64,000 bases of DNA from Antedon mediterranea (Eukaryota; Echinodermata; Crinoidea; Comatulida; Antedonidae). This document shows, piece by piece, positions 8,889 through 23,800 of this stretch (position 1 is the first letter of the stretch; each line of letters starts with the position of its first letter). The DNA lies in NCBI RefSeq assembly GCF_964355755.1, contig NC_092671.1:3547001-3611000 (forward strand), read 5' to 3'. A model generated the notes under the pieces. That model saw only the letters and a program-made list of their open reading frames with translations, ran no database searches and was not told where the DNA came from. The position numbers were made by a program, and so were the translations under genes.

Positions 8889-11800
8889 GTAAGTCTTTTA
8901 CAATATCTTGTCTGTATTACTTTTATAATGTTTTTTTAACGACCCATGTAATTATTTTTAACACAATGTTGTTTCGCCTGAGTAGGCCGATTATATTGGA
9001 ATAATTGTATTGAGATCATTGCAATTTGTATTACATACCGGTATAGAGCCTGATCTGGTAATATACTGTAGTACCGTATATTATTGTATGCAATATAAGT
9101 ACAGTACCTATACATTTCAGTATACTGTCTATAGTTAATGCTATATAATGATGACACAACTTTATATAAGTATTATATAATGATACATTCAAGTTCTGTA
9201 TAAGCACAATTTTTGTTTAATACATTCGTTCACATTGTTTATACAATGAGTTCAATGACCTTAAAACTTATTTTCAGGCCTATCTTTATTATATTATAAT
9301 GTGAACGCAATCAAGGATACACAAAGTATATTATTATGTATGAACCGCAACATATTGTTTATGATAACTTAAATACAAACATGGTAGGCCTACCACATGT
9401 CGATTTATACATGTGTATAAATATGCACTTTGTACCGTACCGATCGCTTTCCTGTAATAGTGTTGTTATAATCTACATTAAACCCTATTTAATTGTTTTG
9501 TATTGTGTGATGGCGCGCCAAGAACTATGGGTTTTATCTGTTTCTCTCATCGTCTGCTGTCGCCTGTTGTTAGTTCCCGCGTGCCAGACGCACTCGTTTT
9601 TGATTGGTTCTGACTAGATAAGCACGTGCTAAGTAGTTGTGTAAAGCGACAGACAATTAAGAAACAATGGTCAGGATTATCACAACAAATAAAACACGAT
9701 ACCAATTTTTAATAAATCTGGAGTCTTACAGACTAAACGTTAAAAAAGACCCAGCAAAAGTAAACCAATACAAAAACAACCTCATTGAAGAACTAAAACA
9801 TATAGATATTACACCTAGGTCTCAGTTATATTTAATGTATCTTCAGAAATGTTAGAAAACATTTTTATATATTATTAACTTGATGATTAGTAATTTTTAA
9901 CCAGTTATACTTATGTTAGAAATTTACTTAATAGAACACAAATCACAAAATTCATATTTTTCTTCAAGACAATAAAATCGCGAAAATAAAAGGTCGCAAA
10001 ATAATTCGAAACGAAAATCGTGAAAATTTCTTACCACGAAAAAACTTTTATTACTTTTTTTTCAATATGAAATCATTTTTTTCTTGACTTATATTGACAT
10101 AGATATAATATAGAGAAAAAACGGTCGTAACACTTTCTCTTAAACGAGTAATATCGTATCCGCATAACAACATTTGTAAAGGATATTAATTTAGGCTTAG
10201 ACATGCTTTCCTTTTTTATTATCAAATATCATTGCATAAATTGAAACCATATGTAATTGTATATATATTTCTTATAGATCAACTAATTTCTTTCAACTTT
10301 AACTTGAACTGTTAAAAAGGCTGTCACGATGATTTAACATCACTTAAAACAGCGTGTTCCTTGTTTTATAGTCTGTAGAGGGAGATAATATTTTAGATAG
10401 ATATTAAATGAATCATAAGAATTGATTTTTTTTATTCACTTTATTCAATCATCATACATAAATATTTTACGGTATTTTGTACAGTATCATGTTATGATAC
10501 AGTGTCATATGTGTATCACATGTGAGGCCTGTATCGTAATTGTGGGCCTAAGCGTAACCTACCCATTGATACAGGCATGGACATAAGTCCATGATACAGG
10601 CACCGACATAAATCCATGATACAGGCACCATAATATGTGACGCAATGTAGCTCTGTATTACAGTATTTGCCTATGATACGGGATTTCATAAGTGGATATA
10701 GGCCTACAGTTGAGAACGGTTTATCAATACTTCAAATCATATTTTTAAAAGCTTCCGGAGACATAATTTTATAAAATTTACTAACTTTATATACAGAAAA
10801 CACCTAATGTACCAATAATAATAATAATGTTGTTTTTAATATTTAATAAGTAAATCATTGGTTATTTTATCGTTCATTAAGCTGCTTATTAATATTTTTT
10901 AATAATTTTATATAGGCCTAAAATACTAACACGACGGTTCAATAGACATACTAATAAATGACCTATCTAAAGGGCTATGTATACATACGTTTTTTCGTTC
11001 GTTCGTTTTACCATTACCACTTGATATGAGTTATTTGTATATTAGTATACAGGCGAGTTAACTTAAGTTGTTTGATACAATAATGTAAATATAATATGAT
11101 AAATGCTATATACAGAAAACATACATATATAAACTGTTTGTTCGCGTACCAATAAAAATGTCATTTTTTCATAAATATACAATATTTAATATTTAATATT
11201 TAAAACAGACTTACTTACTATGACTATAAGGCTGTTTTTCCTCAACATTCGTTCGTTAAATTAATTATTAATTATTAATTATTAATTATTAGTTATTTGT
11301 ATTTGCATAAATTAGATAATGAACTTATATAAGTTAAGCATTGCGGTATTGTTCGGATTCTGATAGCCACCTCGATTAGGCCTAGGTTTGCAGAGTTTGC
11401 GCGTTAAGTCAAACATTAACCATTAAAAACAAACAATACTTAATTCGTGTATATTTGTAATGTAACATTATTCAGGTATTCAATTTCATTGCGTACTCTT
11501 TCATGCTGTGAATACACTGACGTGGAGTCTACTGGTCTATTGTTAAGGCCTAAAAGACAACAACTTTTAAATCTCTGCCCACAGAGAGAGAATAGGCCAA
11601 ATTGATCTGTAAAGTAGTGTCGTCTGCAGTGTTGTCTGTTATTCCTGCAGCCCGTGTAACCAGTCTCAGCCCGCGGGGCCATCAATTCAATACAGACTCC
11701 AAGCCTGTGTTAACTAATGGAGAAAATATGAAATTTTCGAAAAGGCACGTAGGACTTTATGAGTCGTGGCATCTTACTACCCCAGGCGTAGCTGGTTAAG

Positions 11801-14800
11801 CTGGCCTGATGAACTGTCTGCCCCTTCTGTCCGAACAATTCAAACAGCCTAGCTGCAAATCGATATTGACAATGTACTTGTGTTACCCAATAAATTACAG
11901 CTATTTATTAACCATTTTGTACAACTTCAATAATTGAAAAACATTTGTAAAAGTTGATGATAGAAAATCGGAAGTTTCCCCACTTTAAGCTGTATATGAT
12001 TGTATAAGTTATTACTGCAATTAACAGCATACCATGTTTTTAAGTAAAAGTTGTCATATATTAAGTTTGGCTGTCGAGTGCTAAATTATCTAATAATAGA
12101 AACAGTAAACAGACACACATTAGCCATTACTGTAGAAATGAGGTTTAGGTCTGTCTACAATAACTTTTGAGCTAGGCGTTTGCATATATCCAGTGAAATG
12201 TTTTCCCAAGTAGGCCTACTCTCAGAGTTTTTTTGAGGAGGAGCGCTTAGGCATTTTAGAGCGTTTGATAGACCTTTTCACTCTCGCAGAGTTTCATAGG
12301 CCTATATCTGTTATTTTTTGTATTATCAGCATTGTTGTGCTGTTTATTGCCGGCCTTTAAAATGTATTAATTAAACCTAAGCGCGCATTTGAATGTAATC
12401 ATCTGTTGTTTTGATAGTTAATAAAAGTGACTTCGTGGGTAGGCCAGAAAAAAATATCAGGCCCACTCATCGCTGCCTGGGAAACGTTTTTATAAATACG
12501 GTCGTCTTTCGAGGTCTTTAGCGGATTATTTACGATTTAATTATTTGGAATTCAGATATTAGGCTTAATTTAATCAAATTTACTTTCCAATTAACGTTTC
12601 GCTGATGGTAATCTGGGAAGTTATAGCCGGGTTTCTCTGTGTAAGTACACCGACAGTTTAGTATATAACCAGGGAGAAAATAGGTTTCTCCCTGGTATAA
12701 CCTTGTATTTATACTTAAATGATGTTATTACAGTTAAACTTTTATGCTTTTTTTGTACAACGAGTTAACTGCCATTTGATATCCTTGATGTATATTCCGT
12801 GTGTGCATTAAACTAACGAACATTTTAGCGAAGTCTGTGTGATACCGTACTAATACCAGTGAAGAGTATTATACTGTAATAATCATACATGCTATTTTGT
12901 GTTAACACTTTTTTTGTCTGTACAATGATTTCTTAGATTAAGCTTCTTCATTTGCTATAGATATATTATGTGATTATAATAAAAAGATGAATGAATGAAA
13001 TTGCTCGTATTAAGCCTATACTATTCTATTCTTTATTATATGTATTACTCCTTTTTAATAATCTCTGAATATTATTTGAGTTAAATGGTCTAAGAAAAAA
13101 TGTGTTTTGTTACAATTAAAAAAAAGGCATTTATATCGTACAATGTGCGACCTTTTCATGACATAAAATGTTTAATGCGCTAATTACCGGTAATTAATAA
13201 GCCTCTATTACGCCAAAATCGATATTAAAAACAATGCTACGTTGAACGGATGAGTAGAGCCCCTCCTCTCAGACACTCCATTTCAGGGGACACCACTATT
13301 ATAAGGGGAACATTTCCAAGGGCCAATATCTTGTTTTAACACTATAAATATTCAACCTCTATGTTCAGGGGAAACCCCAAATGGGGGACACTGGGGGATT
13401 TTTTACTGTCACATTTTGAGAGACATGATATTGACAGAGGGAGGATTAGTTATTGGAATCAGCTTAATTTTGTATCGATTTCTATAAATAAAAAAGGGAT
13501 TTCACCCGACCCACTATCTTCCTGATAAAGTAGCCGTGTTTTCCAAGCTTATATTGTTATATCTTTTTATAGGAACCAGATCGAGTGATAGTTATAACTG
13601 GTTGCATTCTCAATCAATCAACAATTGGAATAAAAGTGATAAATATTTATTAATGATGCAATAAAAATAACTAGTAGCCTAAATTCTACAGTTTAATATA
13701 CACAAAATATTGTGGGAATACAGCATTTGTGGACAATAAAAGTTTACAATAGAAATCCAATTAGAAAATTGAAAAGCCGATACTCTACAAGTGGGGAATA
13801 AAATAGGTTATTTTTATTCAGAATAATTTTTTTGTCAGAATTTAAATAGGTCAAACTATACCCATTTCATATTATCAGAAATATTTGTGGATTTTCAAAT
13901 ATTCTCGTTTGTATGAACACACTTATTGGGTCGTTTATATTCGATTGTCGTTGCTAAGAAAATTTCAAATAAATCGACTTGTTAATGTATATCTCCTGAG
14001 GGTGCGTATTATTCGAGGGATCACACCATTCGTCTATCTAACGCAAAATAAAAAAAAAAAGCGTTTTTTAAAACGAATATTGTATGTATTAACTACTGTA
14101 TGTAGCTCGAACGCGTTAACTGTTGACGTAAATGCGTCACCACACAATTATTGGTGCACAAAAGCTAAACGCATTTTAGACCTTATTATGTAATACATGT
14201 AAGGGTGAGTCCCGTGTTCTTTGAACGTAGGGGAATGAGCTGTTAGGAGCTCATTGTACTAAGCCTCGGCATTATGTGGTAGGGTGGCCAGTTCCTTTCC
14301 ACGCCGCCTTTTTCTCCCTAGTATTTTCAACCAGGTACTCATTTTACAGCTGAGTGGACTGGGAGTTGTCGGGAATTGAACCCGGGTCTAACCACTCGGC
14401 TATCCAACCCCGTAATACATGTATAATACTTAGGCCTAAAAGCATGTGTTTATTAAGCTCTATTGGCATGAAACGAGATATAAACACATTGTAAACGTTT
14501 TTCCAAACTATATATATATATATAAATCTTAATTATTATAGGACTAATTAATCGTGCACAAAATTCCATGCGTTAGATACATTAAATTCTTGATTTCTGA
14601 ATAATAGGTTTAAATGCGTTATTAATTCGTGTGACTATTCGTTTAAATTTATACGGATCGGCTAATGCAATCCATAAGTACAAACGAAGTCATTTACTCG
14701 GTGGTATTTTAAATCGAAAGTCTTCTGTTTCAATCGGAGGAGGTTTTTGTTGATCGTTATATTCTGATCGCAGCCACATAACTATTAGTGGGTGAAATGA

Positions 14801-17800
14801 TTTCACCCACTAATAGTTAATGTAGGGAGTTTGCAATACATGACAATCAATAGAGCGTTTAACGCACCGGAGAGGATATTGACGCGTGATGTTCCAACGC
14901 CGATGAAAAGGGCGGGATGATCCAATATTTTAAAAGAAGCGGAGGAGGGCGAGACAGAGCTACAAATGTCAAATGTCAATTGTCCTACCTTTTGGATTGT
15001 TTCTAAATTTAGGGGTTGAGGAACTGGGTCGCCCCTTGGTTCCACCAACTGTGTGTTGCTTTTACAGAAATCATGCTTAGTCTATGACTAGTTGCTAACA
15101 GACACACGGCTTTAGTTTCTTTTTATAGCTTTAATAGTAATTCAAAACAAAATATATTGCGTTTGAAATGCAGTAAAATGACTTGATCCGATGATAAAAA
15201 TGGATAAAACCAAAATTACCAATATATCCTTGAGTATAGTTTAACTTAACAAGAAATGTTGATACCACTTTATAACTTTTTCCTTTTTGCAGCTAGATAA
15301 GAATTGAGATTGGCTTTGTCGAAGGCCTGATCAGTGATACGGGGATGACCGTGTGGTTTATGAAGTGGCCAAATAGGAAATAAACATATTTATGCGAATA
15401 AGATATTAAATAAACCATTACGTTATTTAATACGCTTAAGCTAGGCACTGTCCGACAATCAGTTTGATAATCTGTTTAATAGCGATCCAATGAGTAACTA
15501 AGGCTAGCTAGCTTTTACCGATGTGGCGACATGGTTGGGGCTAGCTTGTGACCAATGTGGTGACCTGGTTGGGCCGAGTTCTACTTCTTATAGTGTAAAC
15601 TTTGTTTGGACCGGAGGAGATTTAAGTTCTGTGAATGACATCGAGAATAATAAGTAAATTGATGAGAGGGAAGTTGATGGCTATTTTGACATTATCAATG
15701 CATTTCGGATGTGAACAAGTAATGACCTTATTAATGCATTTCGGATTCGAATAAGTAATGACCTTATTAATGTATTAAGTGCAGGCCTAGGCCTAAAGAG
15801 AAAACACCGACGCATGATATGATAGAGATAGGGTATGTGCATGTTACATGTTCTTGAAGAATGCTGCCGACGAATTATCACAATAATTTGATTGATTTGA
15901 CGTTTTAATAAATGACAGTTCCAAGACCCGAATAAAGTTATTGAGTGATCATTATAAATATTTCCCATCTTTTCAATGAACGGAAGTGCGCTACTGAACC
16001 TTGACCTGTCATAACCTCGAGTGCAAACGTCATTCGGAGGTGGGGGTCAAATTTAACTATTTAAAACCGATACCCCTGTGAATTATAATTTACTCCCTTC
16101 CTTTTATTGAAACGGAAATAATAAATTATTTTTACACAAAAAATGACTACGAATTCAGTAGCAATATTTATGTTTAAAATATTGCTGTATCATCATTGCC
16201 ACCATTGTTGTTTTTGATTGCGGCATGATGGTCTGCTGTATCATTACGTTCGTTAAACATTCGTCATCCTTATATACGATCACGCGCCTCATGATTGGCC
16301 TTTCTGTCGCCTTATACTATCGTCGTCCGCACCTCCTAGTCGACAACGTGACCCGTTGCCATCGCCGTACCCCTGCAATCGTACCGTACCGATGTCAAAT
16401 TAAGTTGGTTCCTCTTGTTGGAGGCAAGTAATTTGACAAATCACATTTGAGCACCAAACTGTCGCTTGATGCGATTATGCTTGCGTTTCAGCTAAGTTGG
16501 AACAAAGGCTCAAAGCTCTATTTTGAATTATTTCTCTCAGCTCCTTTGCATAAATATTTTCTAGTGATTTGTCTACAACAATAATTATTATCTTCTTGTT
16601 AAAATATCAGACTGATTAATTTTATGTAGCCCCTGTTTCCTTTACTTACAAAGTCGACAGACTTTTTCAATTTTATCAGTAATTATTAATTATGGAATTA
16701 ATCCGAACTTTGAATTATCATTGCGCATGTGTGTATCAATTCAGTGTATTATGGCATTGCGTACCGTACTTTATAATGCAGGGGCCAACATTTTTACAAG
16801 GGACACATTTTCTAAAATGACAGATCCTCCCCCAACCCGCACACATTCATGAAAAACAAAATATCCCATGGTTTTAACTTATATGCTTTCATATTTCTCT
16901 AGACCAGCTTAATGTGCGTGAATTGTTGTTATAACCGCCTTCCATATGTAGGTCTCTGATTGGTTGAAAGTTCTGGTGTATATTACGATACCGCAACACA
17001 ATACCAATTGTTTGTCTCCCGATAATGTGCACACACTATTCTGTAACAATTCTGAGGCCTCGATGCAGTCTTTAACATACTTATTTATCGTTATTTAAAC
17101 AAGCATACGGCCGCTTGGATCGTCCGGACAAATAGGCTTAATATATTTTCGGTCGCGTGAATCGTCCTAATGATACACGAAGGATGCCTTCGGGTCGCGT
17201 GGATCGTCCTAATGATACATGAAGGATGCCTTCGGGTCGCGTGGATCGTCCTAATGATACATGAAGGATGCCTTCGGGTCGCGTGGATCGTGCCAGAACT
17301 GTCCATGAACATACATTCTGACCTTATCCACAGACGACATCGAGAACTTCCCCTAATCGCTATTCCAACACTTTAGCCTAGGTTAAATAACTCTGACACA
17401 TACTTTATATCGGCCAATTAATCGTTGCCTGGATTAGTGCTTGGTTAGTCTAGGCCGGCAGTGTCATGCGGATTTCGACCACGTTCAGAGAGAAGGTCGA
17501 ATGCACTTGGGGATGGAATTGTGAAATTGGGCCAACGTAATTTAAGTGAAAGTGTCGTTATGAATTGTTTTTCTACACGTAAAAAAACTCATGGATTAGT
17601 AGGCTTGTCATTTTAGTTTTTATTTGAAACCTAATGTTGTTACAATTTGATTATGCTAGTTAAAACAATTATTTAGCAGCATTGAATAATATATTGGGTA
17701 TCTTAAATCAGTCATTTCTATACTCGGTACTGTATCTAAATATATACAGTATCTAAATATATACAGTATCATAGGGTAATTCCATGATAGAGCGTCTCAT

Positions 17801-20800
17801 GTGTTTCACATGTGACGCCTGTATTACTCGTTCATGATACAGCCATCGCATTTGATATACATGAGTTGCTGTTTCATGGAATTATGATACTGGACAAAGT
17901 CATATGCACATATCTTGATATACAGCTCTAGTGACAACTCGGTTTATTACAATTCATTACAACGTTCATTGTGTCACATGACATGAATGTCTAATGTCAA
18001 AAGTCCGTATAAATATTCGGATGTTTAATTTATAGCTATTTTAAAATGATTGACGATTGCATGAAATGGGTTTGTTGAAGTCAATTAAATTGTTCTCTAG
18101 GGATTGGGCTGGCTCGTAAATGCCAGGCCTGTCTTTCCCCACGGGAACTATTACCGCCCTTCTGTATTGATGGGGGAACGTTAGGAACAACCCCAAGGTC
18201 ACTGGAATTAAATTTATTTTGTAGATTCGATGGAGAGGGGAAGTGAGGGTTTAAGTTGAGGGTAAACAGGACAAGTGATGTGACACAGTATCCCGCTTGC
18301 TTCAGTGTGAACATTATTTTACGATTTGATAAAACATCTATTAACCATCATTCTCTAATCCATATAATTTATATGTTTATAATGAAAGAATTGATACATT
18401 AGGATTTAATAGCGAAACCACCATGTTAAAGTAATACATGGTACTAAGTAGGCCTATGCTGTTTTCATACTACGGTTTTATGCTATTAGAGTTATATTAT
18501 AAGCTACTAGTTATATTCACAATATTTATTGACTATACTATATTACAATATGTTTTTTTTTAAAAAACAATGATATAAATAGAACTAATATCCTTACGGT
18601 TCCAAAATATTAGCAATTTGTAAGCTTAGTTTAAGTATTGTATTTTAAAAGATTGCACGTTTTGTCAATCGAGGCATAAGAAAAAAAAAGTTTGTAAAGG
18701 GTGTTGTAAGCTTTGAACAAGTTTATAGAAAACAAGGCCAACAGCCATAAGTCGCGTGCTAAAACGCATAGTGATACCGGACCGACAGACAGACCGACAG
18801 ACCGACCGACCGACCGACATAGTGAACTATAGTCGCGTCCACGCGACTAAAAACACCAGAAGGAACAATATTCCTCTATTTTTCCTAAAGATATTATGTT
18901 CCAGCGTATCAAGAGTTTAGTGTTAAACATATGCAATTTTTTGCTGCAAACTTTCGTACATTTTTCAATCAATTTGCTTATGTGTGTAGCGGAATAATAT
19001 AGCATGTTTAAGTTTGGTTCCCTTGCACACAACGCACAAAAGCAAAGCAAGTAATTTGACCAATCACGACGCGATGGATCTTCCAAACTTTCTTCTGTGA
19101 TTGGTCAACTTGCGTTGTGCTCACTTTGTTCCTTTGCATCCGACAAACCGACAACTTAACCAACTGACCGATTAAAAAGCAGACAAGCAAATTGTAGGGC
19201 AGAGACGTGCAGACACGTTTTAAGATTAAACCTAATCTACCTCATAATGCAATTTTGGCATTGTTGGCGATCCATACGCACAGCATCTTTGTAAACGAAA
19301 AGAGTGTAAAAAAAAACGTCGTTGTTTAATGTTACAAAGTAAATAAATGAATTATATATATAAAATGTAGATTTTTGCGAAACATGTGACTCAAATAGGG
19401 AAGTGATAGTGACCATGGCCTTCGATACAGGTGTCTCTTTACCAAAAACTGCGAAATATGACGAGTCACTGACAAATTGCATTGACTGATTGACAACTTG
19501 CACGATGACTGACAGTTGATATGAGGTTAGGGTTGAATTGGTGTTGACATCCAAAGTGTTTTATCGCGTGCTGTTGAAATATTGTTCTATAGTTTGACAG
19601 TCGTGTACTATACCCTGGAGTGATGTGGTGTCTCAAACACCACAACATAAGTAAGAAGTTGATACGCGCGTACAAATCCATAATAATCAACATAATGTGA
19701 ACGCGCGCTTACAAAAATCATGATTACCAACATTATTTGAACGCGCGAGTACAAATCCGTGATTATCAACATAATGTTTACGCGCGCGTACACAAGCCGT
19801 ATATCAAAATCATCAGTATGTTCACATTACAAAACCTCTTGTTTTCGGTGAAGTTAACGCTGTAAAAAATCGACTGTGTAGGCTTAAAATGAGTACGGTA
19901 GGCTACTCCGACCTATTTTGTAAAGCGTTTGAATTCAGGCATATAATTGGTTGTAAATTGAGTGTGTAATCGATATATGTGTATAGTGAAATGGTGACAT
20001 TTTTAGGCCTACAAACACCTATTAGGTGGCGGTTGCTAGACAGTCGAACGGCGCGGATCTCCATCGTATTGAGCCGTAAGCTGGAATGGCAAGTTGAAAT
20101 ACATTAAACCCTGGTTGTAACCTCGCACTTAATCGAATTAAACAAGGCTAGTACAATGAAGGAAAGGGTATTTCCTGAAGAAAAATGCCAATTATACATC
20201 ATTGAGATGATTAAATTTGAAAAACATTATAATGTTTAATAGCAATGTACATTTAATAATAACATGAATGGGAATGAACATGTTTAAATTATCATGTGAT
20301 GAAGCAATCGCTCGTTGAGAATTCCCTCAAGCAAATAATATCAGTCAGACTAGATAATAGTTGACGTTTGATAACTTTCAATGGTAAAAATGCATAGGAG
20401 TAGCAAAGTCACACAACTAGCTACATATCTATAGCTAATTGTTATCCTCAATGTCAATTCAGTTTGAACGCATGCGCCAAAAGCAGCTATGATGCTATCG
20501 GCATGGTCAATCGTACGTACGTCTAAGTTTTCTATCGGCATGGTCGACTGTGTGTGTGTATTGTTTTCTATCAGTACGGTTAACCAGCGTATAATGCCTT
20601 GTTTTCAGGGTCCATCGTGCCGATAGAAAAGTTATAAATTACAGGCACGGTTGACCGTGTCGGTTACCCCTTCCCGCAGGTATAGCACAAAAACTGGACG
20701 ATGATATATGCCCATATTAAATAAATGTCGTAGCACGTTCTTACGCACGTCGCAACTACTGTCAGATATTTAACATACAGTAAAACAAAAACGTTTTTTT

Positions 20801-23800
20801 TATCAAATGCACTTTTGCCTTGTTAGACGAACTAGGCCTCCACAATAAAATGTGTCAGATATCAATCAAATGTAGGCCTACAGCTGCAGTCTATTACTAT
20901 AGTAAGCCTATTTTCGATAAAGAATTACAATTGATTATTCACATTTTTGAAAATGTGGTTTTAATAGTCAAATTATTTTAATGTTGGACATATACTATAC
21001 GCATGTATGTATATTTTGTCGTTTGATGTCGCTAGTAATACTTTGTTCCGATTGGGAGACGCAACACAAAGACGTAACGCATTGTAAGTGATTTGACCAA
21101 TCACAAGCGATGGATTTATTCGATCAGTTGTTTTTGATTGGTCAACTCGCTTGAATTGTGTATACGTATGCGGTGCGTCCCTAGTGGGAGAACCAAACAA
21201 TTATAAAATATTTCTCGTTGTTTCGCTTTCCTAATAATTTTTGAAAAGGCTAATACAATACAACAAGTGATTATTTAACATAGCCAAACAAAGTTTATGG
21301 GTCACGTGTTCATTATTTTATTCGTACGCACAAGTACCTTCTGCTTAACTAAATAACATTGCATTTCCTCTCGTAGTTTATGGGTCACGTGTTCATTATT
21401 TTATTCGTATACGCACAAGTAATTTTAACTCTGAACTAAATAACCTTGAATTTCGTCTCGTAGTTTATGGGTCACGTGTTCATTATTTTATTCGTATACG
21501 CACACGTAACTTTAACTCTGAACTAAATAACCTTGAATTTCCTCTCGTAGTTTATAGGTCACGTGTTCATTATTTTATTCGTATACGCACACGTAACTTT
21601 AACTCTGAACTAAATAACCTTGAATTTCCTCTCGTCAAACTCAAGTGTCTGGCTGTTCCTTGCCACTGCAGGTAATCCTAGTATAATATTCATCATAACT
21701 CTCTAGGCTAAGCCTTTTTAATATTTCAAACGATTAATCATCCTTGGATAACGCACTTGACCGCCTACTCATTTCCCGTTAAACCCTCCTCCTATGACAC
21801 CTTCATCTTCCACTTTGACAGCCTAAAAGCTCATCTTTTCCAGTCCCACCCTATCCGTTTGTTTGTCCATTCAAATACATATATATTAGATAATTTCCAA
21901 CATAAGCTAGGCCTATGTTTCCTGTCGTAGTTAATGTCATGAGGCCCCGGTGGAAAGCTGTTTTTGAGACGAATTATTATTACTCACATGCGTATGCTTT
22001 CAATTAGACAAGTTACATGATTGCGAACAGGTACAAAAGTATTTGGCAATTTAGCAAAGTGTACGACCCTTGAGAATAGCTAATCATATATGTGAAGGTC
22101 TTAATATTATGTAAGCATCCGCTTTGTAAAGCCAGCATTTTGCACAATAATTAGGTATCACTAGCTAAGACCACTGCAAGTTGTGTTCAACAATTATAAT
22201 AATACTGTACTATTCTTCTCACATAGGCCTGTCAGAAAACCAGGGGCCCAGTGCGGGGGGCCAACACTCCTTATAACAATGTGTTTAGCACGATCTAAGA
22301 ATAAACGCATTTGAACATAGCCTAGTATGAAACGCGGCGGCTTAACATGTTCAGGATTGAAACGTCGTCTAAATAGATTTGCAATATAAACGCGTCTGAA
22401 TATATTTGCAATAAACGCGTTTGAACATTATTAAAGAATTTCACACAAGCAAAGGGCACGCATCTAAACAAGTTCAGAAGTCTGAACGCGTCTGAACAGA
22501 TTAAAAAACGCGTCTGAATTGATTTGTAATATAAACGCGTGTGAACATAATTAACGAATTTCACACAAACAAAAGGCACGCATCAAACAAGTTCAAAAGT
22601 CTGAACGCGTCTGAACAGATTACAAAACGCGTCTGAATTGATTTGCAATATAAACGCGTCTGAACATGATTAACGATTTTCACGCAAGCAAAAGGCACGC
22701 ATCTAAACAAGTTCAGAAGTATTATATAGTCTGAACAGATAAAAAAACCGGACAGTAACAGATACCATCCGTTGTCCTTAACTCACGAAATGTGACGCCC
22801 GTAATTGTGTTGTGTATTTTATCATTTGTTTTTATTATACAATAAAATGTAATAATTAAAGTAAATAATAAATACATTATTCCGATTACAATTGTGTCTG
22901 TCCTTTAGTAGGCCTACTGTATAACTGCAGTTTGTGTCAGATAGTGCAATTGTGTCTGTCCTTTAGTACTGTATAACTACAGTTTGTGTCAGATAGTGCA
23001 TTTTGGATTTGAAGCTTACCTTGCAAAAACACAGACTGCAGTACAATGTGTTCAACCTTCCACTTTACAGTGTGGGAACGTACCAACTTGTTATGATGTT
23101 GTATTTGTAAATTGTCTGTGTCGTGTGAACACGACAACTGACATGGTTGGAGTCGTGTTCACACAAAACACGACAACTGACAAAAGTGTTAGGTGCTTCA
23201 AACTAACAAGTAAAACAAGAATAATAACGGAACATTCCAATATAACATAATGAAAGGTCTAGGCCCAACTCATTAGATAATCAATTGTTACACTTGTGTT
23301 TTTGTCGAAATAGACAGGTGATAGGCCTGCGAAGCGCATCTGACATACCTACTTAAAAGTTATTTCCGGTATATTCAAGAGGCCTACAAGTTGATATCAC
23401 GAACATGTATTACGGTAACATGGAAACACAACGTTTGAATTATTATATTATTAATTATCAATTAGGCAGAGCAATTTATGAGACAGCCGAACAGGATTAT
23501 TTAATCATAAACTATAATTGTAAGTACAAAATTGTTATTAATTATCGGCTAATTGAAGTCGCGTATATTTTATTTAAAATGGCAAAATATTATTTATTCT
23601 AATGTGTTGAATAATGTATTAACATATATTATTCCTTTGAGATGGGTATATTCATCGATTATTGTCATTTATTTTTACCCTGTGGACCTTGAATAGGCCA
23701 AGGACACCGACTCCCTAGGAAAAAGTTTTAATTTTCTGGTCAAATATCCAATATAAAACGTCAAAATGTTTCATTTTCGTCTGTTAAATGTTTACATGTT

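Noticed and set aside
9667-9855. 62-codon frame MVRIITTNKTRYQF...
   Set aside because: Starts with ATG and is lysine/asparagine-rich, but no motif, splice site or homology was recognised; chance frames of this size are common here.
14803-15048. 81-codon minus-strand frame beginning MVEPRGDPVPQPLN
   Set aside because: Less AT-rich than its surroundings, but no recognisable domain and it runs into the palindrome at 14779-14819.
17091-17376. Open frames on both strands with 14-residue repeats
   Set aside because: By-product of the 42-bp tandem repeat; open in both directions, which is typical of noncoding repeats.
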